A stretch of 64,000 nucleotides of DNA, taken from contig NZ_CP017917.1 in the NCBI RefSeq assembly GCF_002119525.1, forward strand, positions 744,001 to 808,000, in the 5' to 3' direction. Position 1 is the first letter of the stretch. Every line of letters starts with the position of its first letter. Of this stretch, positions 8,436-17,326 are shown piece after piece. Origin of the DNA: Vibrio syngnathi (lineage in GTDB: Bacteria; Pseudomonadota; Gammaproteobacteria; Enterobacterales; Vibrionaceae). Below the pieces are notes generated by a model, which made no database searches, was not told where the DNA came from, and saw nothing but the letters and a program-made list of their open reading frames with translations. The translations under genes and the position numbers were made by a program.

Positions 8436-8467
8436 AAAAAAGCAGCCCAAATAGAGGCTGCTTTTTT
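8436..8467. terminator. Bidirectional rho-independent terminator
   Basis: AGCAGCC and GGCTGCT arms enclose an 8-base loop, with an A-run before and a T-run after, so it can end the metal operon on the plus strand and the DUF2986 gene on the minus strand. Confidence 0.85.
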
Positions 8468-8524
8468 GTTCTTGTTCGTTGCCTCTGGTCAGAGTGCCTG
8501 GCAAGAATACTGCGAGTTTAAAAC

Positions 8525-8755
8525 TTACTCTGCAGCTTTTTTTTCTTTAGTTTCGACACCAGCTTCTTCGGCTTCAACCGTTGCTTCTACTGAACCTTCA
8601 GCTTGCTCTAGAGCGGCTTTCGCTTGTTCTTCAGCTTCCATTTTTGCGCGATCAGCTTTAGAAATATAGCGAGGCTTGTTGCTACCATGCAGTTTAGAAT
8701 TCGCCTGTTTCTGTCTTTTCTTTAGAATTTGATTGATTTTTTTCTTACGGTTCAT
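8525..8755 (-). CDS. DUF2986 family small basic protein
   Basis: A 76-residue protein whose basic N-terminal half (MNRKKKINQILKKRQKQANS, then NKPRYISKADRAKM) fits DUF2986, a small family typical of Vibrio and relatives. The second half is an acidic Ala/Glu-rich tail of low complexity. The charge split suggests nucleic-acid or ribosome association, but function is unknown. It is transcribed towards the shared terminator at 8436-8467. Confidence 0.75.
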   Translation of the reverse strand: MNRKKKINQILKKRQKQANSKLHGSNKPRYISKADRAKMEAEEQAKAALEQAEGSVEATVEAEEAGVETKEKKAAE

Positions 8756-8848
8756 TGCTGCATAGCCTTGTATTTAGTTTATGCGGTGGAGGATAATCAT
8801 TTTAGATCTAGAACTCAACCTGTACGGTCTCTCATTAGGTAATTAATC

Positions 8849-9244
8849 ATGTTCCAACATAACAACATTCTACAAGGCGAACTCGCAATGGAGTACAAAA
8901 CCGTTATTGCGATGGTGCACATCTATTGCAAAGATCACCACGGTGCGGTTCGTCAGAATAACGCGTTATGTGAAGAGTGTGAGCAACTGTTGCGTTATGC
9001 AGAGACACGACTTGATAGATGCCCCTATGGCGAAGCAAAACCGACCTGCAATAAGTGTCCGATTCATTGTTATAAGCCTGACCCAAAAGAGCAAATGCGT
9101 TTGGTGATGCGTTATGCTGGGCCAAGAATGCTACTCAAGCATCCTATTTTAGCGATTCGACATTTGATTCATGAGAAGCGGAAAGTGCCAGAGAAGCCAC
9201 TGCCGAACGTGTCTAATCGCCATATCCGAATGAATAAGAAGTAA
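8849..9244 (+). CDS. YgbA-type nitrous oxide-stimulated promoter family protein
   Basis: A 131-residue cytoplasmic protein with six cysteines in a conserved arrangement (C in IYCKDHHG, CEECEQL, RCPYG, CNKCPIHCY) followed by YKPDPKEQMRxVMRYAGPRMLLxHPxLAIRHL, which I recognise as the YgbA family, linked to nitric-oxide/nitrosative stress in enterobacteria. The cysteines may hold a metal. Two starts are plausible: 8849 with AGG nine bases upstream, or 8888 with AAGGCGA, which would give about 118 residues, closer to E. coli YgbA. No clear NsrR operator was seen upstream. Confidence 0.8.
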   Translation: MFQHNNILQGELAMEYKTVIAMVHIYCKDHHGAVRQNNALCEECEQLLRYAETRLDRCPYGEAKPTCNKCPIHCYKPDPKEQMRLVMRYAGPRMLLKHPILAIRHLIHEKRKVPEKPLPNVSNRHIRMNKK

Positions 9245-9275
9245 CTGACGCTTTAAAGTGGTCGCTGAATAAACG

Positions 9276-9302
9276 AAAAAGGTCTGATTGCTCAGACCTT
9301 TT
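9276..9302. terminator. Rho-independent terminator
   Basis: GGTCTGA (9281-9287) pairs with TCAGACC (9292-9298) around a TTGC loop, flanked by an A-run and TTTT, so it may act for both the YgbA-type gene and the converging MATE gene. Confidence 0.85.
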
Positions 9303-9364
9303 GTGTTTCTGCTAACTGCATTATCAGAAGGCAGTCTTGTAGAAAGCATACTTTATGTATAAAG

Positions 9365-10762
9365 CTACACGGCTTGAGGCTCGTCGTAGGTCACTGTGAG
9401 GTTGTTGATCCAGCGTCGGCTCAAGTAGCGGTGCGAGCATATAGCTAACTTCACCACTTCTTCTACCAACATCAAACCATAGATGTATTTGAAATCCCAT
9501 CCAGCGACAAACGCCCCATAAACACATACTGGAATACCCACCATCCACATCGCGATGAAATCCATTCGTAGGCAAAAAGCGTTATCACCACCAGCACGAA
9601 TAATACCGTTAATGATCACCATGTTGAGCATACGAATCACCACTGCAAAACACATGATCATCATTGCTGGCGAAGCAAGCGGGTACAATGCATCTGTAGA
9701 AAGGTTTAACCATGATAGAACATGCTCTTTACCCATAAACAGTAGCAAGCCAACGACAGCGCCAAAGCCAACGACGGCTTTAATGAATGTTAGGCCCATG
9801 CTCATAGCATCATCAAATTCATCACGACCCAGCGAATGGCCAAGTAATACTGAACACGCTACGGAGATACCAAAGAAGATCGAGTAACACAGCGATTCGA
9901 ACGGAGCGAGCATCGAGAACACCGCAAGCTCTGTCGTGCCCATGTGACCAAAGATCATTTGATATGCCATTGTGCCCATTGCCCACAACACGGCATTCAT
10001 CGTCAACGGTAAAGCAATACGACGGTACGACAACCACAATGACGGGCGATGCGGTGAGCTTGGGGTGGTTAGCAGCCAGTGTTTACGCACACGCATGTAG
10101 CTATACATCAAGCCCACTTGAATCAATCGCGCTAAGGTTGTCGCCAATGCCGCACCTGCAACACCCATTGCTGGAATGCCGAAAGCCCCTTTAATTAGAA
10201 CGAAGTTAAGCGCAATGTTGAGTGCAATAGTAATACCACCTAACAATAGTGGAGTTACGGTGTCACCTGATGAGCGCATGCTAGCTTCTACCACGACAAC
10301 AATGTGAGTCAGCAGCAGAACAGGGAAGCCATACCATAGGTAAGTCGCGCCAAGTTCAATCACGGTTTGATCGCTAGTTTGCAACATCATTAAAAACTGA
10401 GAACCAAGAGTGATGATTGCTGTAACAGGCAGCAAAACTTTTAAACCAAACACCATCGCGATAGATGACACTGTGCGCGCGCTTTTATGGTCGTTCTTTC
10501 CCCAATATTGAGCGACTAATGTTCCGTTTGCTGAGGCCAACCCTGCCATAATCATAATAGCAACGAAGTGCCATTTTGATGCAATTCCCACAGCGGCAGC
10601 TGCTTCCATGCCAAAGTCACTAACCATCAAGACGTCAGCAAGAGCAAGAATAGCAACCAGCGCACTTTGCAAAGCAACAGGCAAACCAAGTTTAATGATA
10701 CGAGGTAATATGCTCTCTGGCTTGTTATTCATAGATGAGTTAGGGTTGATGTTAGTTGTCAT
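9365..10762 (-). CDS. MATE family efflux transporter
   Basis: A 465-residue inner-membrane protein with about twelve membrane segments in the two-fold MATE arrangement. It would export cationic or other small molecules using a Na+ or H+ gradient. The N-terminal LGLPVALQSALVAILALADVLMV and the repeat near residue 250 match the family. A GGAGAG site precedes the ATG. An AraC regulator gene is divergent 50 bases away. The protein resembles the MATE protein encoded at 27476-28861, with the same neighbour arrangement and a shared WINNL near the C-terminus. Substrate unknown. Confidence 0.88.
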   Translation of the reverse strand: MTTNINPNSSMNNKPESILPRIIKLGLPVALQSALVAILALADVLMVSDFGMEAAAAVGIASKWHFVAIMIMAGLASANGTLVAQYWGKNDHKSARTVSSIAMVFGLKVLLPVTAIITLGSQFLMMLQTSDQTVIELGATYLWYGFPVLLLTHIVVVVEASMRSSGDTVTPLLLGGITIALNIALNFVLIKGAFGIPAMGVAGAALATTLARLIQVGLMYSYMRVRKHWLLTTPSSPHRPSLWLSYRRIALPLTMNAVLWAMGTMAYQMIFGHMGTTELAVFSMLAPFESLCYSIFFGISVACSVLLGHSLGRDEFDDAMSMGLTFIKAVVGFGAVVGLLLFMGKEHVLSWLNLSTDALYPLASPAMMIMCFAVVIRMLNMVIINGIIRAGGDNAFCLRMDFIAMWMVGIPVCVYGAFVAGWDFKYIYGLMLVEEVVKLAICSHRYLSRRWINNLTVTYDEPQAV

Positions 10763-10812
10763 AAGCTCTCCGATTTATGGCAGAACTATAGTGATTTGAG
10801 TGAAGTAACAAC

Positions 10813-11706
10813 ATGTTTAAAAAACAACAAAACCTGTGCGAATCCGTCATTGATGCCATGGAGGCTAAATCAACGTGGCAAGATGATGTTTTTCTCGCGG
10901 AACATTGCAAAGAACGTTTTTTGACCGTTGAAGATATCCCAGAGATGAAAAGCTTTGGTGTCTATATGGGCGGTATGGCAAAACTATACGATGGTTATTG
11001 GGTTGAGCGAGAATCCGTTAATGTTCATACGTTGATTTTCACTATGGAAGGTGGCGGCATTCTAACAACCACGACATCAGTACAAGCGATTACACCGTAT
11101 ACGCTGGTGGTTCTTCCTGCCGGAACCCCATTTCGTTTTGAACTCGATCCGCAATATAACTATTGGAAAATGGCGTGGATGTTGACCCCCGACACTCAGC
11201 AATGGTTGCACATCGCAAGTCTAGGTCAGGGGATTGTACCGTTCGGAGAGTGTGAACAGGTTTGGTCGCTAATGAACTTGGTTTACTTTGAGATAGGGGG
11301 CCGAGCCAGTTACCGTAAGTTACTCTTGAGTGAAATAGTCCGAACGTTGACGGGGTTTGAACCTAAATCAACAAGCACCACCGCTCGTGTTCAAGCGCTC
11401 TATAATGAAATTGAAAGTAGTCTGCATCAACCATGGACAGTAGCTGGTATGGCTCAAAGGGTGTTTATCAGCGAAGAGCAGCTTAATCGAGTTACCAAAA
11501 CGCTCTTCGACCTATCCCCACGCAGCAAGTTGATTCAACTACGAATGGATAAAGCGACCAGTTTGTTAAAATACCAAGATTGGTCGGTGTCGATGATTGC
11601 CAACCGTTTGGGTTACAAAGATCCTTATAACTTCTCACATCGCTTTAAAAAGCATTTTGGTTTATCTCCAAGCCAATACCGTAAAAGCCATCGACTTCCC
11701 GGGTAG
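10813..11706 (+). CDS. AraC family transcriptional regulator next to MATE gene
   Basis: A 297-residue regulator. The N-terminal half looks like a cupin effector-binding domain (LIFTMEGGGILTT, PYTLVVLPAGTPFRFELD). The C-terminal 100 residues hold the two AraC helix-turn-helix motifs, ending with VSMIANRLGYKDPYNFSHRFKKHFGLSPSQYRK. It is divergent from the MATE exporter gene with only 50 bases between starts, so it most likely controls that gene and itself. The effector is not predictable from sequence. Confidence 0.85.
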   Translation: MFKKQQNLCESVIDAMEAKSTWQDDVFLAEHCKERFLTVEDIPEMKSFGVYMGGMAKLYDGYWVERESVNVHTLIFTMEGGGILTTTTSVQAITPYTLVVLPAGTPFRFELDPQYNYWKMAWMLTPDTQQWLHIASLGQGIVPFGECEQVWSLMNLVYFEIGGRASYRKLLLSEIVRTLTGFEPKSTSTTARVQALYNEIESSLHQPWTVAGMAQRVFISEEQLNRVTKTLFDLSPRSKLIQLRMDKATSLLKYQDWSVSMIANRLGYKDPYNFSHRFKKHFGLSPSQYRKSHRLPG

Positions 11707-11850
11707 AGTTGGTTGTCCACTAAAAATTCGTTTTTTAGAACAATTCCACAAGATCAATTTTGCAGTAAATGTACGGTATTAAGTGATCTATCAATTTAGT
11801 ATTTTTGTACCATTCGATAATATTGGAAATATCTTAAAAGACGACTGCTT

Positions 11851-12201
11851 ATGAAACGTGAGGAATCCATACCAAAAATAGCGAATCACGTAGACGATTT
11901 TAAACTTCCGTCTAAGTGGGTTCTAAATAAAAAAGAGTTTCAATCTGGTACGAGGATCGTCCGGAAGCAGGAGTGTGGCTCGATAATAGGGACGCTTTCA
12001 GAGCCTCATCGTAAGGTTCTTTTTTACTTGTATCAAAATAAAGGACATGTGATCAGTAAGCGAGTTTTGAAGCGTGTAGGTTGGGCGGCTAAAGCCGTGA
12101 CATCAGCTTCAGTATTGGTTGCTATCTACGAGATAAGAAGGATCTTAGACTGTCGTTGTATAAAAACGGTTTCCAACGAAGGTTATGTACTGGAGGATTA
12201 A
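11851..12201 (+). CDS. Small winged-helix DNA-binding protein (OmpR-type domain)
   Basis: A 116-residue protein whose C-terminal 80 residues form an OmpR/ToxR-type winged helix: ...EPHRKVLFYLYQNKGHVISKRVL..., then VTSASVLVAIYEIRRIL and a final wing KTVSNEGYVLED. It has no receiver domain and no membrane segment, unlike ToxR. The residues before the domain show no clear motif. A related but interrupted copy follows at 12373. This may be a stand-alone regulator of unknown targets. Confidence 0.72.
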   Translation: MKREESIPKIANHVDDFKLPSKWVLNKKEFQSGTRIVRKQECGSIIGTLSEPHRKVLFYLYQNKGHVISKRVLKRVGWAAKAVTSASVLVAIYEIRRILDCRCIKTVSNEGYVLED

Positions 12202-12372
12202 TTACCCTTTATTGATATCCTGTTCATATATTAATAATAAAAATTTAATCTCTTTACCGTATACACTGCTTTCATTATCTTCGATTTTAAACGTCCACTT
12301 ATAAGCGACGTTATACAAAAATGACTGAATTTAACTTTGTTGCTGGCTATATCGTAAGGGAATTGTATAAAA

Positions 12373-12708
12373 ATGGACGCCTATCCTGTAATAGATACTC
12401 ACCACTCTGAACACAACGTAATACTTGAACTCAACGGAAAAATAGTTGAACTCGACACCAAACTTATTCGCAATGTTGAAAATGGCTATGTTCTGGCTAC
12501 CATGCCTTTAGCGTATCGTAAGATTATTCTGTTTATGAATCAAAACCGAGGGAAATTGTTCAGTGTCGGGTAATTGAAGAAGATTGGCTGGGAGAATGGG
12601 TCAGTCACTAACTCGTCAGTGATTGTTGCGATATCTGAGATCAGATCACTATTCGGGGATGGCCTAATCATTACCATTACTGGTGAAGGCTACATATTTC
12701 AGCCTTAA
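12373..12708 (+). pseudogene. Winged-helix gene interrupted by an in-frame TAA
   Basis: The frame from ATG 12373 runs 66 codons to a TAA at 12571-12573. Reading on in the same frame gives LKKIGWENGSVTNSSVIVAI, then SEIRSLF and TGEGYIFQP, ending at TAA 12706-12708. These downstream residues line up with the intact neighbour at 11851-12201 (KRVGWAAKAVTSASVLVAIYEIRRIL ... NEGYVLED). The whole would be a 111-residue winged-helix protein, so a single nonsense codon has probably inactivated a tandem paralogue. A sequencing error or readthrough remains possible. Confidence 0.75.
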
Positions 12709-12778
12709 CCTGAAGAGCACCTCGATTGTTATTATTGATACTTTTTGTCGATTTTTGCTCAGAAGTCATCAAACAAAA

Positions 12779-12818
12779 AGAGCTCTTCGTTAGACGGAAA
12801 GTCATAACTAAGAGCTCT
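12779..12818 (-). terminator. Hairpin followed by T-run on the minus strand
   Basis: AGAGCTCT at 12779-12786 and 12811-12818 form the stem ends. Read on the minus strand it is followed by TTTTTG, so it can end transcription of the MFS gene. Confidence 0.6.
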
Positions 12819-12821
12819 AGA

Positions 12822-12853
12822 GGCAACTATCCTACCTGAGGAGGATAGTTGCC
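12822..12853. other. Perfect 12-base inverted repeat after the MFS gene
   Basis: GGCAACTATCCT (12822-12833) and AGGATAGTTGCC (12842-12853) form a perfect 12-base stem with an 8-base loop, nine bases past the MFS stop codon. There is no T-run directly after it; together with the adjacent hairpin it may protect the 3' end of the mRNA. Confidence 0.6.
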
Positions 12854-12861
12854 ATTCGAAC

Positions 12862-14013
12862 TTACTCGCCTGCAATCTGTAGAGGAGAGCGTTTTAAGCT
12901 AGCAATCAACATGTAGATCGTTGTAGCGAGTAAAGACGCGAACAGGTAAGTGAATAATCCCGCTTGTGAATCCATAAAGCTATCTGCAACCAATGGTCCT
13001 GCGACTGAACCGATGCTGTAACACAACAGCATAACCTGAGTCACTGACACTAGATAGCTTGGGTCTAAGTTACGACAACCTAAGTTAATCGCAATTGGGT
13101 AAAGTGCGAATGTTGCCATGCCCAGTACGAATAGGCTCATGCCTAGTACGTAGAAATCATGGTTTATCGTTAGTACACCAATGCTTGCAACCCCTAGTAG
13201 GCTGAACAGAGTCATTAATAACACTTGTCCTATGTGGTGAGATAACCATGTCACCATCGGCTGAACAGCCATACCACCCATAATTACTAACGCCATCAAA
13301 CCACCAATATCTTGGTGTGCGATGTTGCGCTGAGCCAGTTCTACCGGCATCAAGCCATAAATAGAACCAAGTGTTAGCCCCGATACAATACAACCAATTA
13401 GTGCGCTGTGGCTCAGTTTGCTGATTTGCTTCAGTGATAGAGACTTAGCATCGTGAATTTGTGGTGCTGTCGCTTGTCCGTACATCAACACAATAATTGC
13501 ACCAAACAACAAGGTGAACATTGCGATGAAAGGCACGCCGCCTGTAATACCAAGGTATCCAATGCCAAGTTGACCAACGGCAGAGCCGCCGTATAGCGAA
13601 CACATGTAAACGCCTAAGCGTTTCGCGCGCTGAGATTCGTCACCGCTCATTAACCAAGACTCTACAATCACGAAGATACCTGCAACCGCTACACCAGCGA
13701 CAAAGCGGGCTAATAACCATACCGCTTGATGTGGGATGAGTGGTAACACAAGGATCGTTGCGATAAAAATAGCCAGAGCGATAACAAACGCATCTCTGTG
13801 ACCAACACGTGCAATCGCACGTTCAATCAATAACGTACCGGCTAAAAGCCCTGCATAGAATGCACTCGCCAACCAACTCGATAGATTTTTGTCTAAGCCA
13901 TACTCAGACAACATTAATGGTAATGAACTCATTAAATAGCCTGAAGCGATCGCGTAAAAAGACAATGCAATAACCGGAACAGTTATGCGAGTTGTTGGTT
14001 GGATGCTGTCCAA
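12862..14013 (-). CDS. MFS transporter (YcaD-like)
   Basis: A 383-residue membrane protein with about twelve segments and the MFS motif-A-like region ERAIARVGHRDAFV between helices 2 and 3. VESWLMSGD in the middle of the first half matches YcaD-like MFS proteins. The frame begins with TTG, preceded by AGAGG at a suitable distance; the next ATG in frame would remove the first helix, so TTG is favoured. Substrate unknown. It stands alone; an AraC gene of the same orientation lies upstream, 269 bases away, with AT-rich sequence between them. Confidence 0.85.
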   Translation of the reverse strand: MDSIQPTTRITVPVIALSFYAIASGYLMSSLPLMLSEYGLDKNLSSWLASAFYAGLLAGTLLIERAIARVGHRDAFVIALAIFIATILVLPLIPHQAVWLLARFVAGVAVAGIFVIVESWLMSGDESQRAKRLGVYMCSLYGGSAVGQLGIGYLGITGGVPFIAMFTLLFGAIIVLMYGQATAPQIHDAKSLSLKQISKLSHSALIGCIVSGLTLGSIYGLMPVELAQRNIAHQDIGGLMALVIMGGMAVQPMVTWLSHHIGQVLLMTLFSLLGVASIGVLTINHDFYVLGMSLFVLGMATFALYPIAINLGCRNLDPSYLVSVTQVMLLCYSIGSVAGPLVADSFMDSQAGLFTYLFASLLATTIYMLIASLKRSPLQIAGE

Positions 14014-14282
14014 TGCAGGAGCCTCTAAATAGTGAAAGAAACGATGAATTTTCCGCGACTATGGGGGAGAAACTGAATTGGGTAAAACGAATAAAAATGG
14101 TCGTGAAGATAAAAGATATTTATCGAAAATCTAAACTAAAATACCATTGTGATATTTTACGATTTGGCAAAGTTTTATGCGGTCAAAAAGCAGTTAAACC
14201 TTTGTTCATCGGCTATTTAATTTAGAAAGCGATTAGATATTAACTGGCACCACTGGAATTTAATTTGATGTGCTATTTGGTG

Positions 14283-15308
14283 TTAGACCACTTCTTTTCG
14301 GTATTGCCTGGGCGAGCTTCCACTCCACTTACGAAAGGCATGTCGAAAGTTAGCGCTGTCTGAAAACCCAACGCGCTCGGATATCTCTTCAATGCTCATT
14401 TGAGTTGAAGAGAGGTAATGCCGGGAAAGGTGAAAGCGAACATGATCAAGTATCTTCTGATAACTTGTATCAGCTGCTTTCAGGTGTCGACGCAGCGTTC
14501 GAGAAGACATGCCCAATTCTGATGAAATAGATTCTATCGAAGGGTAACATCCAGGCCTCTCTAGTAGCATTTGAGAGACTTTTTCTTTTAGGCTGGTGGA
14601 CGCACTGACTTTTGCCAACATGTCATCACACGATTTCAGACACATCTGCAGCGTGATGGTATTGGCGGTAGGAAGAGGCGAGTACAAACTTGTTGCATCA
14701 AACTGCCATTCAAGGCGATCACTATTGAATTCAACGGGGCAACGGAAAATCTCCGTGTAGAGGTCGCCGTATTCTGGCTTCGGGTAAGGGAAGCGGATCA
14801 CTTGGGATGGGAATGGTTGTTGCATTACTTCTTCACACAGGCTTTGAATTGCGGTGAACCAATATTCGCAACAAAATGGCAGCAGCGAGTCCAAGTCGAT
14901 CAGCTGTTCGGCTCTAAAGTATCCAACGTTATCTTCTACTGACATCGTTTTTCTAAGTACTGGCCCTGCAAGTTGCAGATATTTAAATCCAATCAGCAAT
15001 GCATCTAATAGTGTTTCACTACTGAATACCGCATAACCTAGAACACCAAAGTCGCTAAACCGTGCTTGTTGGCCGACTCTTAACCCTAAACCACCTTCAT
15101 CAGTGTTCGCCAATGCGTTACTGAACACCGCCAACTTTTGCGCCAAGGTAATGTGGGTGTCTGGCGTGTTGAGTTGCAGATCATCAATGTTACTGCCTTC
15201 CAATAATGCTTCGATATGGAGGGCGGGTGACATATAGCGATGCAGTAATTGAAGATCAAGAATACCGAATGCTTGCATATCGGGTTCGTACACTGCGGTG
15301 TATTCCAT
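14283..15308 (-). CDS. AraC family regulator with arabinose-binding-like N-terminal domain
   Basis: About 341 residues: an N-terminal ligand domain of the ArgR/OruR/VirS type (about 15-200; LHRYMSPALHIEALLEGS, LRVGQQARFSDFGVLGYAVFSS) and a C-terminal AraC DNA-binding domain (about 240-338; SRTLRRHLKA, then FSDSANFRHAFRKWSGSSPRQYRKE). I chose the ATG at 15308 because AAGAGG lies six bases before it. It is divergent from the acyl-CoA ligase/GMC operon, making that operon its likely target; a direct repeat in the intergenic region fits an AraC-type operator. Confidence 0.87.
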   Translation of the reverse strand: MEYTAVYEPDMQAFGILDLQLLHRYMSPALHIEALLEGSNIDDLQLNTPDTHITLAQKLAVFSNALANTDEGGLGLRVGQQARFSDFGVLGYAVFSSETLLDALLIGFKYLQLAGPVLRKTMSVEDNVGYFRAEQLIDLDSLLPFCCEYWFTAIQSLCEEVMQQPFPSQVIRFPYPKPEYGDLYTEIFRCPVEFNSDRLEWQFDATSLYSPLPTANTITLQMCLKSCDDMLAKVSASTSLKEKVSQMLLERPGCYPSIESISSELGMSSRTLRRHLKAADTSYQKILDHVRFHLSRHYLSSTQMSIEEISERVGFSDSANFRHAFRKWSGSSPRQYRKEVV

Positions 15309-15697
15309 AGGATGCCTCTTGTTGAATATTCCCATCTTAACCGAACTCTTAACATTTTCGCTTGTCGCTTGTTCTCACTTTCCCAAGCTTGTTCAAACTT
15401 TTGCTTTATGTGTGGGAGGTTTTACAAGGTTTGATAGAGCTGTGTCCGAATATCACCGGTTTTTGTCTTTTTGAAACCTGTTATAAATGTTATCGAAATG
15501 TTGTAATTTGATGGGTTGCATATTGGAACGTCTCAAACATTTTGCTCAATAACTACTATTTTGCTCAATAAATACTCTTACCTACATGACACGCCAATGT
15601 GCAGGCTTTGATAGCAACAAAGACAACACTTATTACAACGATTAAAACGTCTAAGGCGAATAAGACCGCGAGGTCAAGCCGAATAAGGAGATCATGG
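15309..15697. promoter_or_regulatory. Intergenic control region with 19-base direct repeat
   Basis: The 389-base region between the divergent AraC gene and acyl-CoA ligase gene holds two tandem copies of a 19-base unit at 15540-15558 and 15559-15577. Both start TTTTGCTCAATAA and differ at a few 3' positions. Directly repeated half-sites about two helical turns apart are the usual binding layout for AraC-family proteins, so this is the candidate operator. Confidence 0.55.
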
Positions 15698-17326
15698 ATG
15701 CACAATCTTGCTGTTAACTTGGAGCGCAGCGCTTCGCTTTTTCCAACTAAAGCCGCTCTGCGCATGGGCACGGATGAACTCAGTTTTTCGCAGTTAGAAC
15801 AATTTTCCGGAAATGTTGCCGCCAACCTGAAAAGGCTTGGGTTGCAGAAAGGGGACAAGGTCGCGTTGTCGTGTCCGAATGTTACGTATTTCCCAATCGC
15901 TTATTACGGGATTTTAAAAGCGGGGTGTGTAGTTGTGCCTTTGAACGTACTATTTAAGGCCAGAGAGATTGCTTATCACCTCAACGATTCCGATGCAAAA
16001 GCCTATTTATGCTTTGAGGGCAGTGAAGAGCTACCCATTGGACGTTATGGATTTCAAGGCTTTGAGCAAGCAGATCACTGTGAGCATTTTATCGAGATGC
16101 CAATACCAGCTATTTCCATCTCAACTCTAGCCAGCATCGCATCTTCCTCTACTGAAGCACATGAGCAGCATGAATCAATGGCTGACTGGTTAGCACAACC
16201 TTTAACAACCTTTGAGTCAGTGGCTTGCCATGGTGATGATACCGCGGTGATCCTCTACACTTCAGGCACCACGGGTCAGCCAAAAGGGGCTGAGCTTTCT
16301 CACACCAACATGCAAACTAACGCGATGTCGTCTCAGTACTTAATGAGATTGGAATACAGTGACACGACAATGGCCACACTCCCTTTATTCCACAGTTTCG
16401 GCCAGACAGTCATGATGAACGCGAGCGTGTTAACGGGTTCAACCATGGTGTTGATTCCGCGCTTTGAACCGTTACTGGTGATTGAACAGATCATTACTCA
16501 CAAAGTGAGTGTGTTTGCTGGTGTTCCAACCATGTATATCGCGCTATTACGTGCTGGTGAAGAATCTCCTGATAGCTCAGATAACGCAAACAAACGTTCT
16601 GAACAGGTCAAACACAGCTTAAGGCTCGGCGTTTCTGGCGGTGCTTCTATGCCTCTTGAGGTTATCCGACGATTTGAATCGCGCTTTGAGCTTCCTGTAT
16701 TGGAAGGCTATGGTTTATCTGAAACAGCGCCCGTTGCTACGTTTAACCATATTGATGGTGACCGATTGTCAGGCAGTGTTGGCCAACCTTTGTGCGGTCA
16801 TCTAATTAAAATCGCAGATATACAAGGTAACTCTGTCTCGATGGGAGAGCTGGGTGAAGTGTGTATCAAAAGCCCAAGTGTCATGAAGGGTTACTATAAA
16901 AGACCGGAAGCTACGACAGAAGCAATCAGAGACGGTTGGTTCTTAACGGGAGATATCGGACGTATCGATGAGCACGGCAATTTGTTCATTGTCGATCGAG
17001 TTAAAGACATGATCATCCGTGGTGGTTACAACGTGTATCCGCGTGAAGTAGAAGAAGTTTTGATGTGTCACCCTGATGTAGAAATGGTCGCGGTGGTTGG
17101 TGAACATCATGACCATTTAGGCGAAGAGATTCATGCACATGTCGTGCTTCATGAACATACAGAATGTGATAGTAAGGCTTTGATAGCATGGTGCCGTGAG
17201 CAGCTAGCTGATTACAAATACCCACGTAAGGTATTCATACGGAAAGCGTTACCGATGACGGCGACAGGTAAAATATTGAAGCGAGAATTACACCCATTAC
17301 AAATAGCGGAGACGATCAATGGATAG
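15698..17326 (+). CDS. Fatty acyl-CoA ligase (AMP-binding family, AlkK-like)
   Basis: A 542-residue adenylate-forming enzyme that would activate a carboxylic acid to its CoA thioester. Visible core motifs: P-loop-like LYTSGTTGQPKGAELSH, GYGLSETAPVATFN, LTGDIGRIDEHGNLFIVDRVKDMI, and the catalytic-lysine region TATGKILKREL near the C-terminus. ATG 15698 has AAGGAG seven bases upstream, so the longer frame from GTG 15599 is not needed. It overlaps the GMC oxidoreductase gene by eight bases. The pairing suggests oxidation of an alcohol to an acid and then its activation, as in AlkJ/AlkK; chain length is unknown. Confidence 0.88.
   Translation: MHNLAVNLERSASLFPTKAALRMGTDELSFSQLEQFSGNVAANLKRLGLQKGDKVALSCPNVTYFPIAYYGILKAGCVVVPLNVLFKAREIAYHLNDSDAKAYLCFEGSEELPIGRYGFQGFEQADHCEHFIEMPIPAISISTLASIASSSTEAHEQHESMADWLAQPLTTFESVACHGDDTAVILYTSGTTGQPKGAELSHTNMQTNAMSSQYLMRLEYSDTTMATLPLFHSFGQTVMMNASVLTGSTMVLIPRFEPLLVIEQIITHKVSVFAGVPTMYIALLRAGEESPDSSDNANKRSEQVKHSLRLGVSGGASMPLEVIRRFESRFELPVLEGYGLSETAPVATFNHIDGDRLSGSVGQPLCGHLIKIADIQGNSVSMGELGEVCIKSPSVMKGYYKRPEATTEAIRDGWFLTGDIGRIDEHGNLFIVDRVKDMIIRGGYNVYPREVEEVLMCHPDVEMVAVVGEHHDHLGEEIHAHVVLHEHTECDSKALIAWCREQLADYKYPRKVFIRKALPMTATGKILKRELHPLQIAETING

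Noticed and set aside
13992..14225. 77-codon plus-strand frame upstream of the MFS gene
   Set aside because: Lys-rich translation of AT-rich intergenic DNA, overlapping the MFS start; no Shine-Dalgarno site.
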